From Campanula takesimana (lineage: Eukaryota; Streptophyta; Magnoliopsida; Asterales; Campanulaceae), in assembly GCA_026119855.1 (NCBI GenBank), contig JAOWBW010000868.1, positions 62,001-126,000 of the forward strand: DNA of 64,000 nt. The letters are read 5' to 3'. Under the pieces are notes generated by a model, which was not told the origin of the DNA, searched no databases, and worked only from the letters and a program-made list of their open reading frames with translations. The position numbers and the translations under genes are program-made. This document shows, piece after piece, positions 20,208 to 32,861 of the stretch. Numbering within the stretch: the stretch's first letter is position 1; every line of letters begins with the position of its first letter.

Positions 20208-21416
20208 ATAGAGTCTTGATTTTGATGAGCTTGTAAATCCATCTTAGAGTGGTTTTCTGGTTTAGGTCAAAGAACAAAAGTTGTTCATAACATGTTGAAA
20301 TATATTATCCTAAAGTTTAGTGTTCATATTCCATGCCTAGATCATATTTTCATGCATAAATTTGGGTCTCAGTGATTCTGAGTTGTTTATTCACTGTGGT
20401 ACCTTGCTGTGTTCTTGGGCTTCAAACTTGATGAAAAATAATTTTCTGGACAAAGATCAAAACATGTATTTTGTTCTAAAAGAACTCAGGATGATTATAA
20501 TATTTTTTATACATTTTTTGGATCACTGGAAGTGCTACTTTCAAACATATGTTTCAAACTAAAAAATTCAGATTCTGCACTTCAACTTTTGTTCTTTGGG
20601 TTTTGTCAGATTCCCAAGATAAGATGGTGAAAATTGGTGATAAACATGCTAAGGTTTCTGTTTGCCTTTTCTGGGCTGAATTTTGTGATCAACTTTATTG
20701 CATGTGTTTGGGGCCTAAACTTGGTCCAAAAAGTCTAAAAAAACTCCCTTGTGATCCCTAGTATTCAGGGATTAACCCCCAATTTTTATTTTTGGAATCG
20801 GATTGATTTTAGGACAGGTACGACGGCTCGGGGACGGAAAGTGTCACCGAAATCAACAAAAGCACCGTCGAGGATATTTATTATTATTTGTGGGATTTGT
20901 CTCCCCTATTTTTTGTATATGTGTAATTGTGTAATCTCCCCTCCCGTGGATGTATTATTGCTTGATATGATCAAAACCACTCTTGAAAACCAATCGGGGA
21001 ATCCACTCAAACCGAGTTCCCGGTTGTGAATAAAAATGAAACTTCCTAGAATAGGAAGACCTCCATATATATTCATCACCATTTTTTGGTAGGGCATAAA
21101 ATCCAAATTAAAAGGCATAAAATTGAATATAATTGGCACGCATATAGAGACCATCATGGGCGAGAAGAGTGCCTAACCCCTTCTCTTCTCGTAACTTAGC
21201 CCCCGAACCCATTTTCTCAAAAAAGGTTTTTTCTTCATTTTTCCTAAAATAAAAATGAGGTGACGACTCTTGCAATCAAATCATAGCATCAAGAGGAAAC
21301 CATTGTGTGAGAACCGAGCGCATTTCCAAAAGCGCATCAGCATGAGACGGGCGCGAACCGCTTTCACGGGCGGTCATTTCGCGGTGATCCGATCATCTCG
21401 GGCGCGGGCTCTCACA
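20208..21416. mobile_element. Foreign gypsy LTR fragment replacing the reverse transcriptase of B
   Basis: These 1.2 kb have no match in C and sit where C has reverse transcriptase. The right edge is LTR-like: read on the minus strand it starts TGTGAGAGCCCGCGCCCGAG and carries a PBS-like decamer with one mismatch (21260-21269). The left edge is not a clean LTR end. A deletion involving an inserted solo LTR explains it best. Confidence 0.55.
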
Positions 21417-22210
21417 GTAGTCCATATTCCTCATCATGCGGAGGACTTTGTGATTGCTGGGGGTCCATGATCCGTTCCCCCTTCTTTGTCAATGGCGTTG
21501 ATTGAGACGCCGGAGAGAGTGGAGTCTGGTAAACCATGCTGAACTTGGTGGACGGACTCACCTTTTCTGTGGATAGTGACGTTTTCGGCCATGACGGTCA
21601 CTATTTCATCACCATTTCGGATCTTGACACATTGATGGAGAGTTGACGGGACGGCATTAGAACTGTGAATCCATGGTCGACCCAAAAACAAGTTGAACGA
21701 GGCCGGGATGTCAAGCACTTGGAATGGAACGGACATGACCAGGCTCCCAAACTCAATGTCTATTTCGATCATGCCCATGACTGTACGGGCGGTGCTGTCA
21801 TAACCTCGGATTACTTGAGTAGAAGGCTTCAAATCGGAATCCTTAAGCCCCAGTATGCCCATGATTCTGCCAGGCATGAGGTTGAGTGCGGAACCACCGT
21901 CCACTAAGACTCTTGAGATGGGCCTCCCCCTTGCTCGTACCTTGAGGTAAATAGCCTCGTTGTGGTCGAAACCAAATGGTGGAAGGTCCATATCGGCAAA
22001 GGTGATGACGTTGCCAAAATGAATGTGACCGATCATTGCCGTGAGGTCCTCGGGAGTAGTATCGGGAGAAATTGATGTATCATCGAGATTGCGGATGACA
22101 AGATCTCGGTGTTTCTTTGAGGATGCGATGAGGTCCCAAATAGAGATGTTGGCTTGAGTTTTCTTGAGTTGGACAAGTAGAGGATCTTCGGGAGTGTCGT
22201 GAGCTTACGG
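21417..22210 (-). pseudogene. Protease region of element B
   Basis: The minus-strand frame 22036-21434 encodes an aspartic protease domain with R-V-L-V-D-G-G-S-A-L-N-L-M-P as active site (DGG in place of DTG/DSG, as in C). It releases Gag and Pol parts from the polyprotein. It is in frame with gag except for stops near 22211 and is truncated downstream by the foreign LTR. Confidence 0.8.
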
Positions 22211-22213
22211 CCT

Positions 22214-23769
22214 TTAAGAAGAGGAGCTTGGTGCGGAAGTGGAAGGGTTGCTTGCTATGACTCGACCGGATCGAGTTAGCATGTTGACATTCCCATCTTG
22301 CTTCTTTTTCCTATTCTCTAGTACTTCCCTCATTACCTCATCGTAAGTTACAACATAACAAGAATTGTCAAGTTTATTCATAACATTGGGACCCCCATTC
22401 ATAATTGGGATTGAATGGGTGGTCCCCTCGAGTTCTCCTATCTCTATTACATTGACATATTCGTCATTAGTCACTACGAATTCTTTCTTGTCTATGAGAT
22501 CTTGAATGACATTGCGAAGAACGAAGCATTCCTCGGTGGTGTGGCCACTATATTGGTGGTAGCCACAATATTTGTGGTGAGCATGATTGGGGTTGACCGT
22601 CTTGGGTTGGTACCCTTGTACGGGTGCGACTTGACCCATTGCTTTGAGGACTTCGAAAACTTCGGTTTGAGTCATGCCTTGGAGAGGCGTGTAGACACGG
22701 TCATTTCGAGACTTCTTCCCTTGGGGTGGAGGAACCTTTTTGTAATTCCCCTTATCGATAGTGACGGCGTTGACCGAGGCCTCTTTTGTGGAGTTGGAAG
22801 CGGCCTTGTAGCGGTAGCTAGGAGCACTTTTCTTGACTTCCTTGAGCAACTCGTCCATTCGGACCCCTGCCTCTTACATTTGGGAGAAATCCGCATAGCA
22901 AGCCCCACTTAGGTGGGTGCGGAGATCAATTTTGAGACATTTGAGAAAGATGTCCATTTGCTCCTTAGTATTTGGCCTTTCCACAATCTCAGAGAGTTTA
23001 TCATTCCATCTCCTTGTGAAGTCGATGAAGGATCGTGGTCTTGTTGAGTAGTGTTCTCTAGCTCTTTCCTTGTGGGCCGGTGAGTGGTGTTGCCTTGGTA
23101 TTGGTTCTTGAAGGCAAGCATGGCGGAGTCCCAATCAAGACGGACAGTGAGCGGGAGAGTAGCGTACCAATCTTTTGCCGCCCCCTCGAGAGTGAGAGGA
23201 AAACATTGAGCCATCACCTTGGGGGAGACCTTCTTCGGAACCATTGCCCAAATATAAGTCTCAATGTGAGCCATAGGACAAGAGTTTCCCTTGAATTTGC
23301 TTATGTCGGGCATCTTGAACTTATCAGGAAGAGCGGCCATAGTACTCATGAGGATGGATGATTGATAAAGGCTTGTGTCGGAGCCTTTCCCCATGTTGAG
23401 CCTATTGAATTTTTGGTCGATGTAGGCCATGATAGAATCCACCATTTTGGGCTCATTGTTCTCGGAACTTGGCTCTCCCATTTTCTTGGTGCGGGTGTTG
23501 TCATAAGGACTTTTGAACAAACATTCGGTCCATTCGGATTCGTCATCGTCATTTTTGCTCTTCCCCTTGGCAAGATTAGTGAGCTTTTCTTTCATTAGCT
23601 CCATCTCGGCCTCGTGGGCCTCCCTTTGGCTGTCGAGGTGGGATTTCCAAATGTCGTCTTTGCTTTGTGCTTCCTTATTAAGGGTGGAGACTTGCTCTTG
23701 GAGGAGTTGGACCATGGTTGCGAGTTGCTCGAGAGTCATGGTATTGTTGGTGTTGGAGCCGCCGGCCAT
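22214..23769 (-). pseudogene. Gag of element B
   Basis: The start is M-A-G-G-S-N-T-N-N at 23769, aligned with the start in C. In order it has a coiled coil of about 60 residues, a retrotransposon Gag domain (F-K-G-N-S-C-P-M-A-H-I; L-E-G-A-A-K-D-W-Y; D-F-T-R-R-W-N-D-K-L), and a zinc knuckle C-G-Y-H-Q-Y-S-G-H-T-T-E-E-C near 22560. A one-base frameshift near 23045 and a TAA near 22874 break it. It would form the particle and bind the RNA. Confidence 0.85.
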
Positions 23770-25098
23770 TGTTGATGTAGGAGCTGTTAGAGTGATCTCT
23801 TCACGGACTAACCGATTTGCCGAATCCCGGTAGACTCTGTAAGTACCAATTGAACCTATATTTCAGAAGAGGCCTTTGTCAGTCTTGAGTAACACTTGCG
23901 GTCCATGAAGAGGCTTAGAACACATAGTTGGGCACACGACTCGAGCCACATAAGAAAAGACTCTTTTTTTTTTATAAGTCGGAGGGGATGGATCCCTTTT
24001 GGGGTTTCTAAGAAAATAATGGAATCGTCACACTAGTATATAGACCATCTTGCGGTCCCATATACTCATCGGATTCCATCGCGTTTGTGAATCCTACATG
24101 TATCAGGATTAAACTAAATTAATGTGGTAAAGCATACATGCGGGGACGGATTTTTATTGTCGTCCAAAATAACCACTTTTGGGGACGGATTTTTATGGCG
24201 TCCGTTTCAACAAGTTGGCATGTATGATTTGAAGACATTAGTTTAGGAAAATCTCGGTACATGGAAACCGACTTGAGTCACGGAGTGTTAGACCCTAACT
24301 AGAATTGTGTGGCTTGTGCTCGGCTTGAATATGAGGCTCAAAGGTCACCCCCGGCATGTAGTCATGAACTACGCCACGGGCTGAGGTTTACCGCTTCGAA
24401 AGAGCCAAGGTCGAGTGGAGCTTGAAACTTTCTAGGACGGGCCTCGACGGGTTTGGGGTTGGACTTGTGCGACTCGATAGTGAGCAATTCATAGGAATAT
24501 GTGCATGTAGTGTGAGGTCTAACAGGTGACAAAACATCTTATATATTTTTTTTTCTTTTTTTTTTTTTTTAAAAAAAAACAAAAAAAAAACAAATAAGCA
24601 CATAATTAGAACTTTCAAATCACCCGTGTGACCGATAAAATAGAACATAAAATTAAAACAGTCCGAAGTTCAGAATAACCCCTGATGCAGGCAACTGTGC
24701 CCATACCCCCATCATACTGCTCTGTTCTGAGACCTGTTTCTGTTCTGGGAACCAACCCAGAAGCGTGTGCCTCTGAGTGTTGAAACGAGACACGCGCGCA
24801 TGGCGTGATGCAAATGGGAGGTGCGCGCTTCTGGTCACACCTGTCAGATTGTCAGATTTTGGACTCAGGGGGATTGCCCTGGTCCCATGTGCATATTGTA
24901 ACCCCTGCAGAAATGATTAGTGGAGAATAGCAGAAGAAGAACATGAAGAACATGAAGAAGCGGGTGATTCTGATCCTTGATGTGGGATGCGCGCGCCTTA
25001 GGCTGAAGAGGCCAGAAGCGCGTGCCTCCCCCATCAGGAGTCAGAATGCCCAGAAAAGATGTAGATTTTGATCAGAATGGAAGTTTAACCCTCAAATG
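23770..25098 (-). other. 5' leader of element B
   Basis: No gene is supported here. It corresponds to 29068-30386 in C. It contains poly(T)/poly(A) runs near 24540-24590 and CGCG boxes at 24789-24832 and 24985-25030, a third place where this family's boxes occur. Confidence 0.6.
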
Positions 25099-25117
25099 TC
25101 CCCAGCAGAGTCGCCAC
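25099..25117 (-). other. Primer-binding site of element B
   Basis: On the minus strand, GTGGCGACTCTGCTGGGGA directly abuts the 5' LTR end. It is identical to the sites of A and D. Confidence 0.88.
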
Positions 25118-26136
25118 TGTAGATACCCTGGGAGGAACCACGGATTTAGGCTCGAGCGCGTGGGTTATCCTAGGATGTCTAACTTGTTTTTAGAGTCACC
25201 ACCTATGTTTTGAGGAACATAAGAAAAACCTATTGATAATAGCCTAAGTTTGATTACGAAAATAGAGATTCTTTGTTTTGAGGTTCGGGGGTTAGGTTAC
25301 GAGATGGGAAGTACCGAAACACCCATCTCGCCCAACTAAAGTTGGTCTTGCTTGATCAAAATCTACATGAATGATAAACGTTCTTCTTCTTCTTCTTTAA
25401 ATCATAAAAAGGGGGTTTTAAAATTGAGTTTGGAATGTAGGAGATAACTCCATAACCAACCTCAATGAGATGAGGTGATCATTAGAGTCATGTCCCAAAA
25501 TGATTTGGGTGATTGCACTTTGATAAAACAAAAGGAAAGAGAAAAGAGATGAAGTTGAGAAAGGGAAAGAAATAGCTTTACCTAGACTTCAAGAGACTTC
25601 AAACACTTCTTGTTGAATTCTTTGGAGAAATCCTTTGGAAAATGCTTTGAAAGTAGGAAATTTGGTTTCTTATTGAGAATGTAAGATTGAGAGCCAAAGC
25701 TCCAAGGTCAAGGTCCTTGAAAATGGAGGTAACGGGGGGGGGGGGGGGGGGGGTTTATAGGTGAAAGAGAGATGTTTTTGGTGCCAAAACTCAGTCACCA
25801 AGAAACCTTTCCCGGGCAAAATCCTGTAAATTGAGCAAGGGAGAGAATCCTGGCCAGAAATCTGTAACTGACGCCCAGAGGCGCGCGCTTCCTGCTTTGG
25901 GGGCGGGAGGCGCGCGCGCCTGGATCCTCCTGTCGGAGGCGCGCGACTCAGAGAAGGCGATTTTGACAGAATGGACTAGAAAGTCAGCCCTGTTATTCAG
26001 TTTAGTCCCTGGACTTAACGAAGTCAGTCAAGAACTTAACGGAAGTGACAGAAACAAACGAGAAACACTTAAAATGGGGAGAAACGCAAGATCAAATGTG
26101 CAATCGGGGTGAGCGGTCCAAGGCGGGGTGTCTACA
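25118..26136 (-). repeat. Element B 5' LTR
   Basis: This 1019 bp copy matches 11958-12964. It has a G-run of about 17 near 25736 that the other copy lacks. The PBS-like decamer at 25193-25202 has one change (GAGTCACCAC). CGCG boxes lie at 25871-25947. Confidence 0.93.
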
Positions 26137-26141
26137 TTTAG

Positions 26142-27557
26142 CCCAACAAAAGAAAATGTTAGAGATTCTATTAGTTCAGAGGTCAGGTTACACCTTGGGA
26201 ATAGTTTCACGTCACCCAAGTCGCCTCGGATAGGACCGAGTCTCCCTAATGTTAGTTAACGAAAGTGCATGTGTGTGTGTGTGTTTTCAAAATGGGAGAA
26301 ACTGACTGTTTTGACAAAACCAGTTAATTATTTAACAGAAAAGGTTTATTTTGCAAACTTTCTGGTCAGGAAAGGAAGAAACTGGAAAATGCCCTCCCCG
26401 GCCAAAGTAGCCGTACGGATGGGGAGGGCTCTCCAGGGCATTTTTACAGTTTATTCAGAAAACAGTCCAGTTTCAGTCAAAACATAGTATCTTTGCTGAA
26501 ACTGGACTGGAATGTTTATTTCTAGTTTATGATTAACAACAAAACTTTGAAAAGTTCATTCCTATGCACTTTGATCATCAAAGGAACCCCCAAAACAAGG
26601 ATTTGGGTGTGATCAAAGGCAATCATTGGAGAAATTTATGAAAAGTTGATGAACATGGCATTTAAACAAAAACGACCATTTTGGTGGATAAAGATTGAAA
26701 CTTTACCACCAAAATGGACTTATTATACAAGATCAAACCTTTAGGGACACAAATATAACATAAAGATCAAATCTTTATGTCCCATACTTGGTGATTTATG
26801 GCTAGATCATGGTTGGGGTGATAAAGATTGGATCTTTATCCCCCAATCATGACTCTTATGGCCAAATAAAACAAAATCAACATGAAAATGTAACAAACCA
26901 TGATCATATTTAGGTTTTACCCCATAATCACACACTAGGTATGAAGGGAACCTTGAATCACCTCATGATTTAGATTATATACATATATAATCATAATATA
27001 TATAGCTTGAAAGGCCAAGACTTGTATAATATATAGATATAGTGCTTGAAAATGGACAAGACTTACAAGAAATGTAAAGTGCTTGAAATGGACAAGACTT
27101 TGCAAGAACAAGAAGAAATAACACAAGATAAACAAGTAATATGAACAAAGATAAAAGAGTTTGAGATGAATAAGAAGATGGGGAGAAGAAGGCTTCACCT
27201 ATGATGGTTATGCCTATCTTCCTCTCTTTTCACTCAAATATGTGTATCACTCACTTTCTGCTCTCAAACTGGCAGAGTAACAGCTCTCAAAACATTTTCT
27301 CCCCCCTGAAATGATCAGCATGGGGTTCAATTTATAGAGGCTAAGGGTGCCCAACATAGCCGTACGGCAAGGGACCTCATGCGCCCAAACCATCCATACG
27401 ACTCGACTTGGCGAGCTTCTGGATTTTTCTAAGTTTAATTCCAGTTCAGTCCTGGAATATCAGGTTTATCCTAGTGAGGTCCTGGCCCATTGGTTTATCC
27501 CTAAATGGTACTAAGAATTCCTCTAAAGTAGGTCAATTTCAGATTGGGGTACTTACA
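26142..27557 (-). repeat. Element A 5' LTR, second part
   Basis: This continues the LTR interrupted at 11957 and matches 598-2012. Motif copies AGCCGTACGG (26408 and 27360) are better preserved here than in the 3' LTR. The end CTTACA is followed by the CTTAT duplication of A at 27558-27562. Confidence 0.93.
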
Positions 27558-28011
27558 CTTATCAGTTTGCAAACTATTATCAGTAAGCGCAGCGAAGAAG
27601 ATATGACTTAGTTTAACTCACACAAAATCAGTATGAAATGGTTTTTAGAGCTTGGTTTAAACACAAAGTGATTTCAAAAAGTTCAATGCAGTTTCAAGAG
27701 ATTGGTAAATAGAAATTACAATGAATCAGTAAGAACAAGTAAGATATGCCGGTGATAGAGTTCCAACCGGCAAGGATAAAATAAGTAACAAGAGACACAA
27801 TGATTTGAAGAGGTTCACTGTGTAAATACTGCTACGTCCTCTACCAAGTTTGGTCAGAAATTGGATTTGGGTTAAGAGCACTATTAGATATCCCTAGTCT
27901 ATTACAAGAGCGGCTTTGCGGGATACAAAGACTAAATTCTAGAGATCACTAATGGATCGTAATACAAATCTGACCAAGTGTTTTTGAGCGGCAAGTTCAA
28001 GAGAACCTATC
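27558..28011 (-). repeat. Copia-1 5' LTR, fragment 2
   Basis: This piece lies between the insertions of A and C. It begins with the CTTAT duplication and ends with CTATC (28007-28011), the target duplication of C repeated at 58157-58161. No gene is seen. Confidence 0.75.
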
Positions 28012-28199
28012 TGTAAACACCCCGCCTTGGACCGCTCACCCCGATTGCACACTTGATTTTGTGTTTCTCCCCCTTTTAAGTGTTTCCTGTTAGTTTCTGT
28101 TACTTTGGTTAAGTTCCAGACGGACTCCGTTAAGTCCCGGGGCTAAACTGAATAACAGTTCTAACTTTCTAGTCCATTCTGTCAAAAGTCGCTTCTCAG

Positions 28200-28398
28200 A
28201 GTCGCGCGCCACCGCCCCTTGAGGCCAGACGCGCGCGCCTTCCGCCTCCTAGGTGGGATGCGCGCGCTTCTGGGGCGTGTCAGTTACAGATTCTGCCCAA
28301 GAATCTCTCCCTTGCTCATTTTATATGATTTTGCCCGGGAAACTGATCTTTGTGACTCCGTTTTGGCACCAAAAAACATCATTTTTCAACTATAAAAA
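28200..28398 (+). promoter_or_regulatory. Element C U3 promoter with three CGCG boxes
   Basis: Boxes TCGCGCGCC, ACGCGCGCGCC and ATGCGCGCGC lie near 28202, 28230 and 28258, 28 bp apart, followed by a TATA box TATAAAAA at 28391-28398. The same boxes lie in the 3' LTR (57288-57360) and at 63420-63490. Confidence 0.6.
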
Positions 28399-28578
28399 CC
28401 CCTCAAATCCATCATTGGAGGAGGACTTGGAAAAATCATCACTTTAGACTTCTTACTCACTCTTTGCCTAGGCTTTTCCTTTAAGACTTCTTCAACAAAA
28501 GTACTCAACCTCTTCTTCAAGGCTTTACAAGAGGTTCTCTTTTCGAAGGATACTATAGGTAAAGGTCTTAAGCACTTA

Positions 28579-28603
28579 TCTTCTTCTTCTTCTTCTTCTT
28601 CTT

Positions 28604-28633
<30 letters not shown>
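28579..28633. repeat. (TTC)n microsatellite in the 5' LTR of C
   Basis: About 18 uninterrupted TTC units. The equivalent run in the 3' LTR is longer (57662-57740) and that at 63801-63826 is shorter. Confidence 0.95.
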
Positions 28634-28634
<1 letters not shown>

Positions 28635-29048
28635 TCTCTCAATCAAATGTGCAATCACCCAAAACCATTTGGGACATGATACCAACGGTCCTTTCATTAC
28701 ATTGAATTGGCCTAGGAGTCATCTCCCTACATTTCAAACTCTAAACCCCTCTTTATGATCATTTTAATAGGAAGAACACATTTATCTTAGAAAGTGAATT
28801 ATGAACAAACAAGACCGACTTTGCTCGGGCGAAATGGGTGTTTAAGTACTTCCCATTTCGTAACCTAACCCCCGAACCCCTCATCCCAAAGAATCTCTGT
28901 TTTCGTAAATCAAACTTAGGCTCATAAACATTAGGTTTTTCTCATGTTCCTCTAAAACATAGGTGGCGACTCTAAAACATCAATTAGACATCCTAGGATA
29001 ACTCACGCGCTCTAGCCTGAAGCTGTGGTTTCCCCCGGGGTATCTACA

Positions 29049-29067
29049 GTGGCGACTCCGCTGGGGA
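29049..29067 (+). other. Primer-binding site of element C
   Basis: GTGGCGACTCCGCTGGGGA directly follows the LTR end. Confidence 0.88.
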
Positions 29068-30386
29068 TAGCTTGAGGGTTAAACTTGTGTTTCTGTTCAT
29101 AATTCACTCTTCTGGGCATTCTGGAAATTGACATGGGAAGCGCGCGCCTCGGACCTTCATGGTCCAAAGCGCGCGCGTACCGCGTCAAATTCCAGAATCG
29201 CCCGCCTTCCATGTGTTCTTCCTATTCTTCCTATTATTTCGTGCTAACAAACATTGCAGGGGTTCCATCACACAACCAAGACCAGGGCAATCCCCTGAGT
29301 CCATAAGTTTCTGATGATCTGACAGGTGAGCCCAGAAGCGGGCACCTCCAAGTTTCTATGCGCCAGGCGCGCGCTTCTCACAACACTAGCCCGAGGCGCG
29401 CGCTTCTGGGCCAATTTCCAGGACAAGAACAGGTTTCAGTGACTGAGCAGAACAGTGGGGTGTGGGCACAGTTGCCTGTATCAGAACAGAATTGAACCCT
29501 CGGACTGTTTATTTTTATGCTTTATTTACCGGTCACACGGGTGATTCGGGAGTTGTAATTTATGTGTTTATGTGTTCTTATCTTTTCTTTTCAAAAAAAT
29601 AAAAAATAAATTTTTTTTTGTCACGTGATAGACCTCACACTACGTGCACATTACTCCTATAAACTGCTCACTATCGAGTAGCACAAGTCCAACCCCAAAC
29701 CCATCGAGGCCCGTCCTAGAAAGTTTCAAGCTCCACTCGACCTTGGCTCTTTCGAAGCGGTAAACCTCAGCCCGTGGCGTAGTTCATGACTACATGCCGG
29801 GGGTGACCTTTGAGCCTCATATTCAAGCCGAGCACAAACCACACAATTCTAGTTAGGGTCTAACACTCCGTGACTCAAGACGGTTTCCATCTACCGAGAT
29901 TTCCCTAAACTAATGTCTTCAAAACATACATGCCAACTTGTTGAAACGGACGCAATAAAAATCCGTCCCCAAAAGTGGTTATTTTGGACGAAAATAAAAA
30001 TCCTTCCCCGCATGTATGCTTTACTACATTAATTTAGTTTAATCCCGATACATGTAGGATTCACAAACGTGATGGAATCCGATGAGTATATGGGACCGCG
30101 AGATGGTCTATATACTAGTGTGACGATTCCATTATTCTCTTAGAAACCCCAAAAAGGACCACGTCCTTCCGACTTATATAAAAAAAAAAGAGTCTTTTTT
30201 CTTATGTGGTTCGAGTCGTGTGCCCAACTCTGTGTTCTCAACCTCTTCATGGACCGAAAGTGTGAACCGAGACTGACAAGGGCTACTTCTCCAATTATAG
30301 GTCCGATTGGTACTCTCCGCATCTACAGAGATTCATCCAACAGGCTTGTCCGTGAACCGATCACTCCAACAGCTTCTACATCATCA
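29068..30386 (+). other. 5' leader of element C
   Basis: No supported gene. It has CGCG boxes at 29139-29180 and 29350-29405 and matches the leader of B, including an A/T-rich run near 29590-29620. A frame is open from 30204 into gag, but the start at 30387 is preferred because B starts at the matching codon. Confidence 0.6.
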
Positions 30387-31841
30387 ATGGCCGGCTACTC
30401 CAACACCAACAACGCCATGACTCTCGAACAGCTTTCTGCCATGGTTCAAACACTCCAACAACAAGTATCCACCCTTAACCAAGAGGCTCAAACCAAAGAA
30501 GCCTTGTGGGAAGCTCATGTCGACAGTCAAAGGGAGGCCCACGAGGCCGAGGTTGACCAACTGAAAGCCAAGCTCCTCAAACTCTCCAAGAACAAGGGGG
30601 TTAATGACAATGAGGAATCCGAGTGGACCAAGGGTTTGTTTGAAAGCCCGTATGTCAGTGCCCGTACCAAAAAAGTAGGGGGACCAAGCACCGACAACAA
30701 CGACCCCAAAATGGTCGATTCCATCATGGCCTACATTGATCAGAAATTTGACGGCCTCAACATGGGAAAAGGCTCCAACACTAGCCTTTATCAGTCATCC
30801 ATCCTCATGAGCACGATGGCCGCCCTTCCCGAAAAATTCAAGATGCCCGACATTAGCAAGTTTAAGGGCAACTCATGCCCGATGGCTCACATCAAGACTT
30901 ACATTTGGGATATGGTTCCGAAGAAGGTCTCCCCAAAAGTTATGGCTCAATGCTTTCCTCTCACCCTCGAGGGGGCGGCCAAGGATTGGTATGCAACTCT
31001 CCCGCTCACTGTCCTTCTTGATTGGGATGCCGCCATGCTTGCCTTCAAGAATCAATATCAAGGCAACACCACTCACCGGCCCACAAGGAAAGAGCTCGAG
31101 AATACCACTCAAAGAGACAACGAGTCCTTCATTGACTTCACAAGGAGATGGAATGACAAGCTCTCTGAAATTGTTGAGAGGCCAAACACAAAAGAGCAAA
31201 TGGACATCTTTCTTAAATGTCTCAAGATTGATCTCCGCACCTACCTAAGTGGGGCTTGCTACTCCGACTTCTCCCAAATGTATGAGGCGGGGGTATGCAT
31301 GGATGACTTGCTCAAGGAGATTAAGAAGGCCACTCCTACCTACCGATACAAGGCCGCCTCTAGTTCAAACAAAGAGGCTTCTGTCAATGCCGTTACCACC
31401 GACAAGGGGAATTACAAGAAGGTTCCTCCACCACAAGGCAAGCGGTTCCAAAACGACCGCGTCTACACTCCTCTCAATGGCATGACCACCACCGAGGCCT
31501 ATGAAGCTCTAAAGGCCAAGGGACAAGCAACCACAACCGCTCCGTGCCAATCATGCTCACTACAAATGGTGGACTATCATCAATGCACCGGCCACCTCAC
31601 CGAGGATTGCTTCTCCATCCGCAACACCATCCAAGACCTCATAGACAAGAAGGAACTCATAATCCCTGATGAGGGTGGTGTCAATGTAATAGAGGTAGGA
31701 GAGTTTGAAGGAACCACTTATTCGATCCCAATTGTGAATGAGGGCTCCGATGATATGAATAAACTTGATAATTCTTGTTATGTCGTGACTTATAATGAGA
31801 TTATGAGGGAAGTCTTAGAGAATAGGAAGAAGAAGCTATAA
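30387..31841 (+). pseudogene. Gag of element C
   Basis: The start M-A-G-Y-S-N-T-N-N at 30387 matches gag of B. A heptad-rich coiled coil covers about the first 65 residues. The Gag domain follows, with K-F-K-G-N-S-C-P-M-A-H-I, L-E-G-A-A-K-D-W-Y and D-F-T-R-R-W-N-D-K-L-S-E-I. The C-terminal zinc knuckle is damaged: B has C-G-Y-H, C has V-D-Y-H, before Q-C-T-G-H-L-T-E-D-C. A TAA at 31839-31841 separates it from the protease in the same frame; B has no stop there, so it is probably a mutation. Confidence 0.85.
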
Positions 31842-32861
31842 GGGACCGCGAACGTGCTCACTCGCAGTGGCCGAGTAACAACGAGAACAATCCCTCCCAA
31901 TACTGCAGCAACCAGCACCTCTTCTCAAAGATCGCAAGCACGCGATATACCCGAAGATCTTTTGTTAACACAACTCAAGAAGACGAACGACAACATATCC
32001 ATCTGGGACCTTATTGCATCATCAAAGAAACACCGAGACCTCGTCATCAAGAATTTGGATAACACATCAGTCTCTCCCGACACGACTCCCGAGGACCTCA
32101 CGGCAATGATAGGTCACATTCACTTCGGCAATGTCATCACTTTTGCCGACATGGACCTCCCGCCATTTGGGTCCGAACACAATGAAGCCATCTACCTCAA
32201 AGTAAGGGCGATGGGGAGACCTATCTCAAGGGTTCTAGTAGACGGTGGCTCTGTACTCAACTTAATGCCTAGCCGAGTCATGGGCATACTGGGGCTTAAA
32301 AGCTCCGATTTACAACCCTCCACACAAGTCATTAGAGGATACGACAGCACTGCCCGTACAGTCATGGGAATGTTAGAAGTTGATATCGAATTTGGAAGCA
32401 TGATCATGTCCGTCCCATTCCAAGTACTTGATGTCCCTGCTTCATTCAACCTACTTATGGGCCGACCTTGGATCCACAGTTCCAACGCGGTGCCTTCCAC
32501 TCTCCATCAATGTGTCAAGATCAGAAACGGGGACGAGATAGTCACTATCATGGCTGAAAATGTCACCATCCACAGAAATGGTGGACAACCCGTTCACCAA
32601 GTCCAACACGGGATAGAAGATGCCACTCTCTCCGGCGTCAACACCATTGACAAAGAAAGGGGAAACAGACAGTGGGTTCCCAGCAATCCTAAAGTCCTCT
32701 GCATGATGAGGAACATGAATCAGTTTCCCGGTCTCGGCCTAGGGAAACATCAACAAGGGATATTACACCCCGTGGAAGTTCCTTTTGTCAAGAACAAGTT
32801 TGGTCTGGGATACGAGCCTACCAAGGATGACTTGAAGTACGAGCAAGCAGTCAAAAATTAA
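31842..32861 (+). pseudogene. Protease region of element C
   Basis: In frame with gag. It contains the retropepsin-like domain with the active-site loop R-V-L-V-D-G-G-S-V-L-N-L-M-P and the downstream F-N-L-L-M-G-R-P-W-I-H motif typical of gypsy proteases. A G-patch-like stretch (F-P-G-L-G-L-G-K-H-Q-Q-G-I) follows near 32735. A TAA at 32859-32861 interrupts the frame before the reverse transcriptase. Confidence 0.85.

Larger units (their letters stand above)
11958..26136 (-). mobile_element. Element B: Tat-like gypsy retrotransposon with antisense genes
   Basis: LTRs at 11958-12964 and 25118-26136 start TGTAGATACC and end GTGTCTACA, with a perfect TTTAG duplication. Minus orientation follows from the polypurine tract (12965-12980) and primer-binding site (25099-25117). 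The minus strand encodes gag, protease, a truncated reverse transcriptase, two RNase H domains and integrase. The plus strand encodes a spliced PMD gene and a small basic ORF. It belongs to the same family as C. Most of the reverse transcriptase is replaced by foreign LTR sequence. Confidence 0.93.
481..27557 (-). mobile_element. Element A: Tat-like gypsy retrotransposon with element B nested in its 5' LTR
   Basis: The element has two LTRs of about 1.53 kb (481-2012 and 11845-11957 plus 26142-27557) starting TGTAAGG and ending CTTACA, flanked by a perfect CTTAT duplication. The minus-strand polypurine tract lies at 2013-2028 and the tRNA-type primer-binding site at 11826-11844, so it is oriented minus. 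Without B the element is about 12.9 kb. It has no protease, reverse transcriptase or integrase, only a gag remnant, and so depended on another element. It carries an antisense PMD gene and long tandem repeats in its 3' untranslated region. Confidence 0.92.
28012..29048 (+). repeat. Element C 5' LTR
   Basis: This LTR starts TGTAAACACC and ends GTATCTACA. It matches 57096-58156 (1061 bp); part of the length difference is in the (TTC)n run. The PBS-like decamer GTGGCGACTC lies at 28963-28972, 76 bp before the LTR end. Confidence 0.95.
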
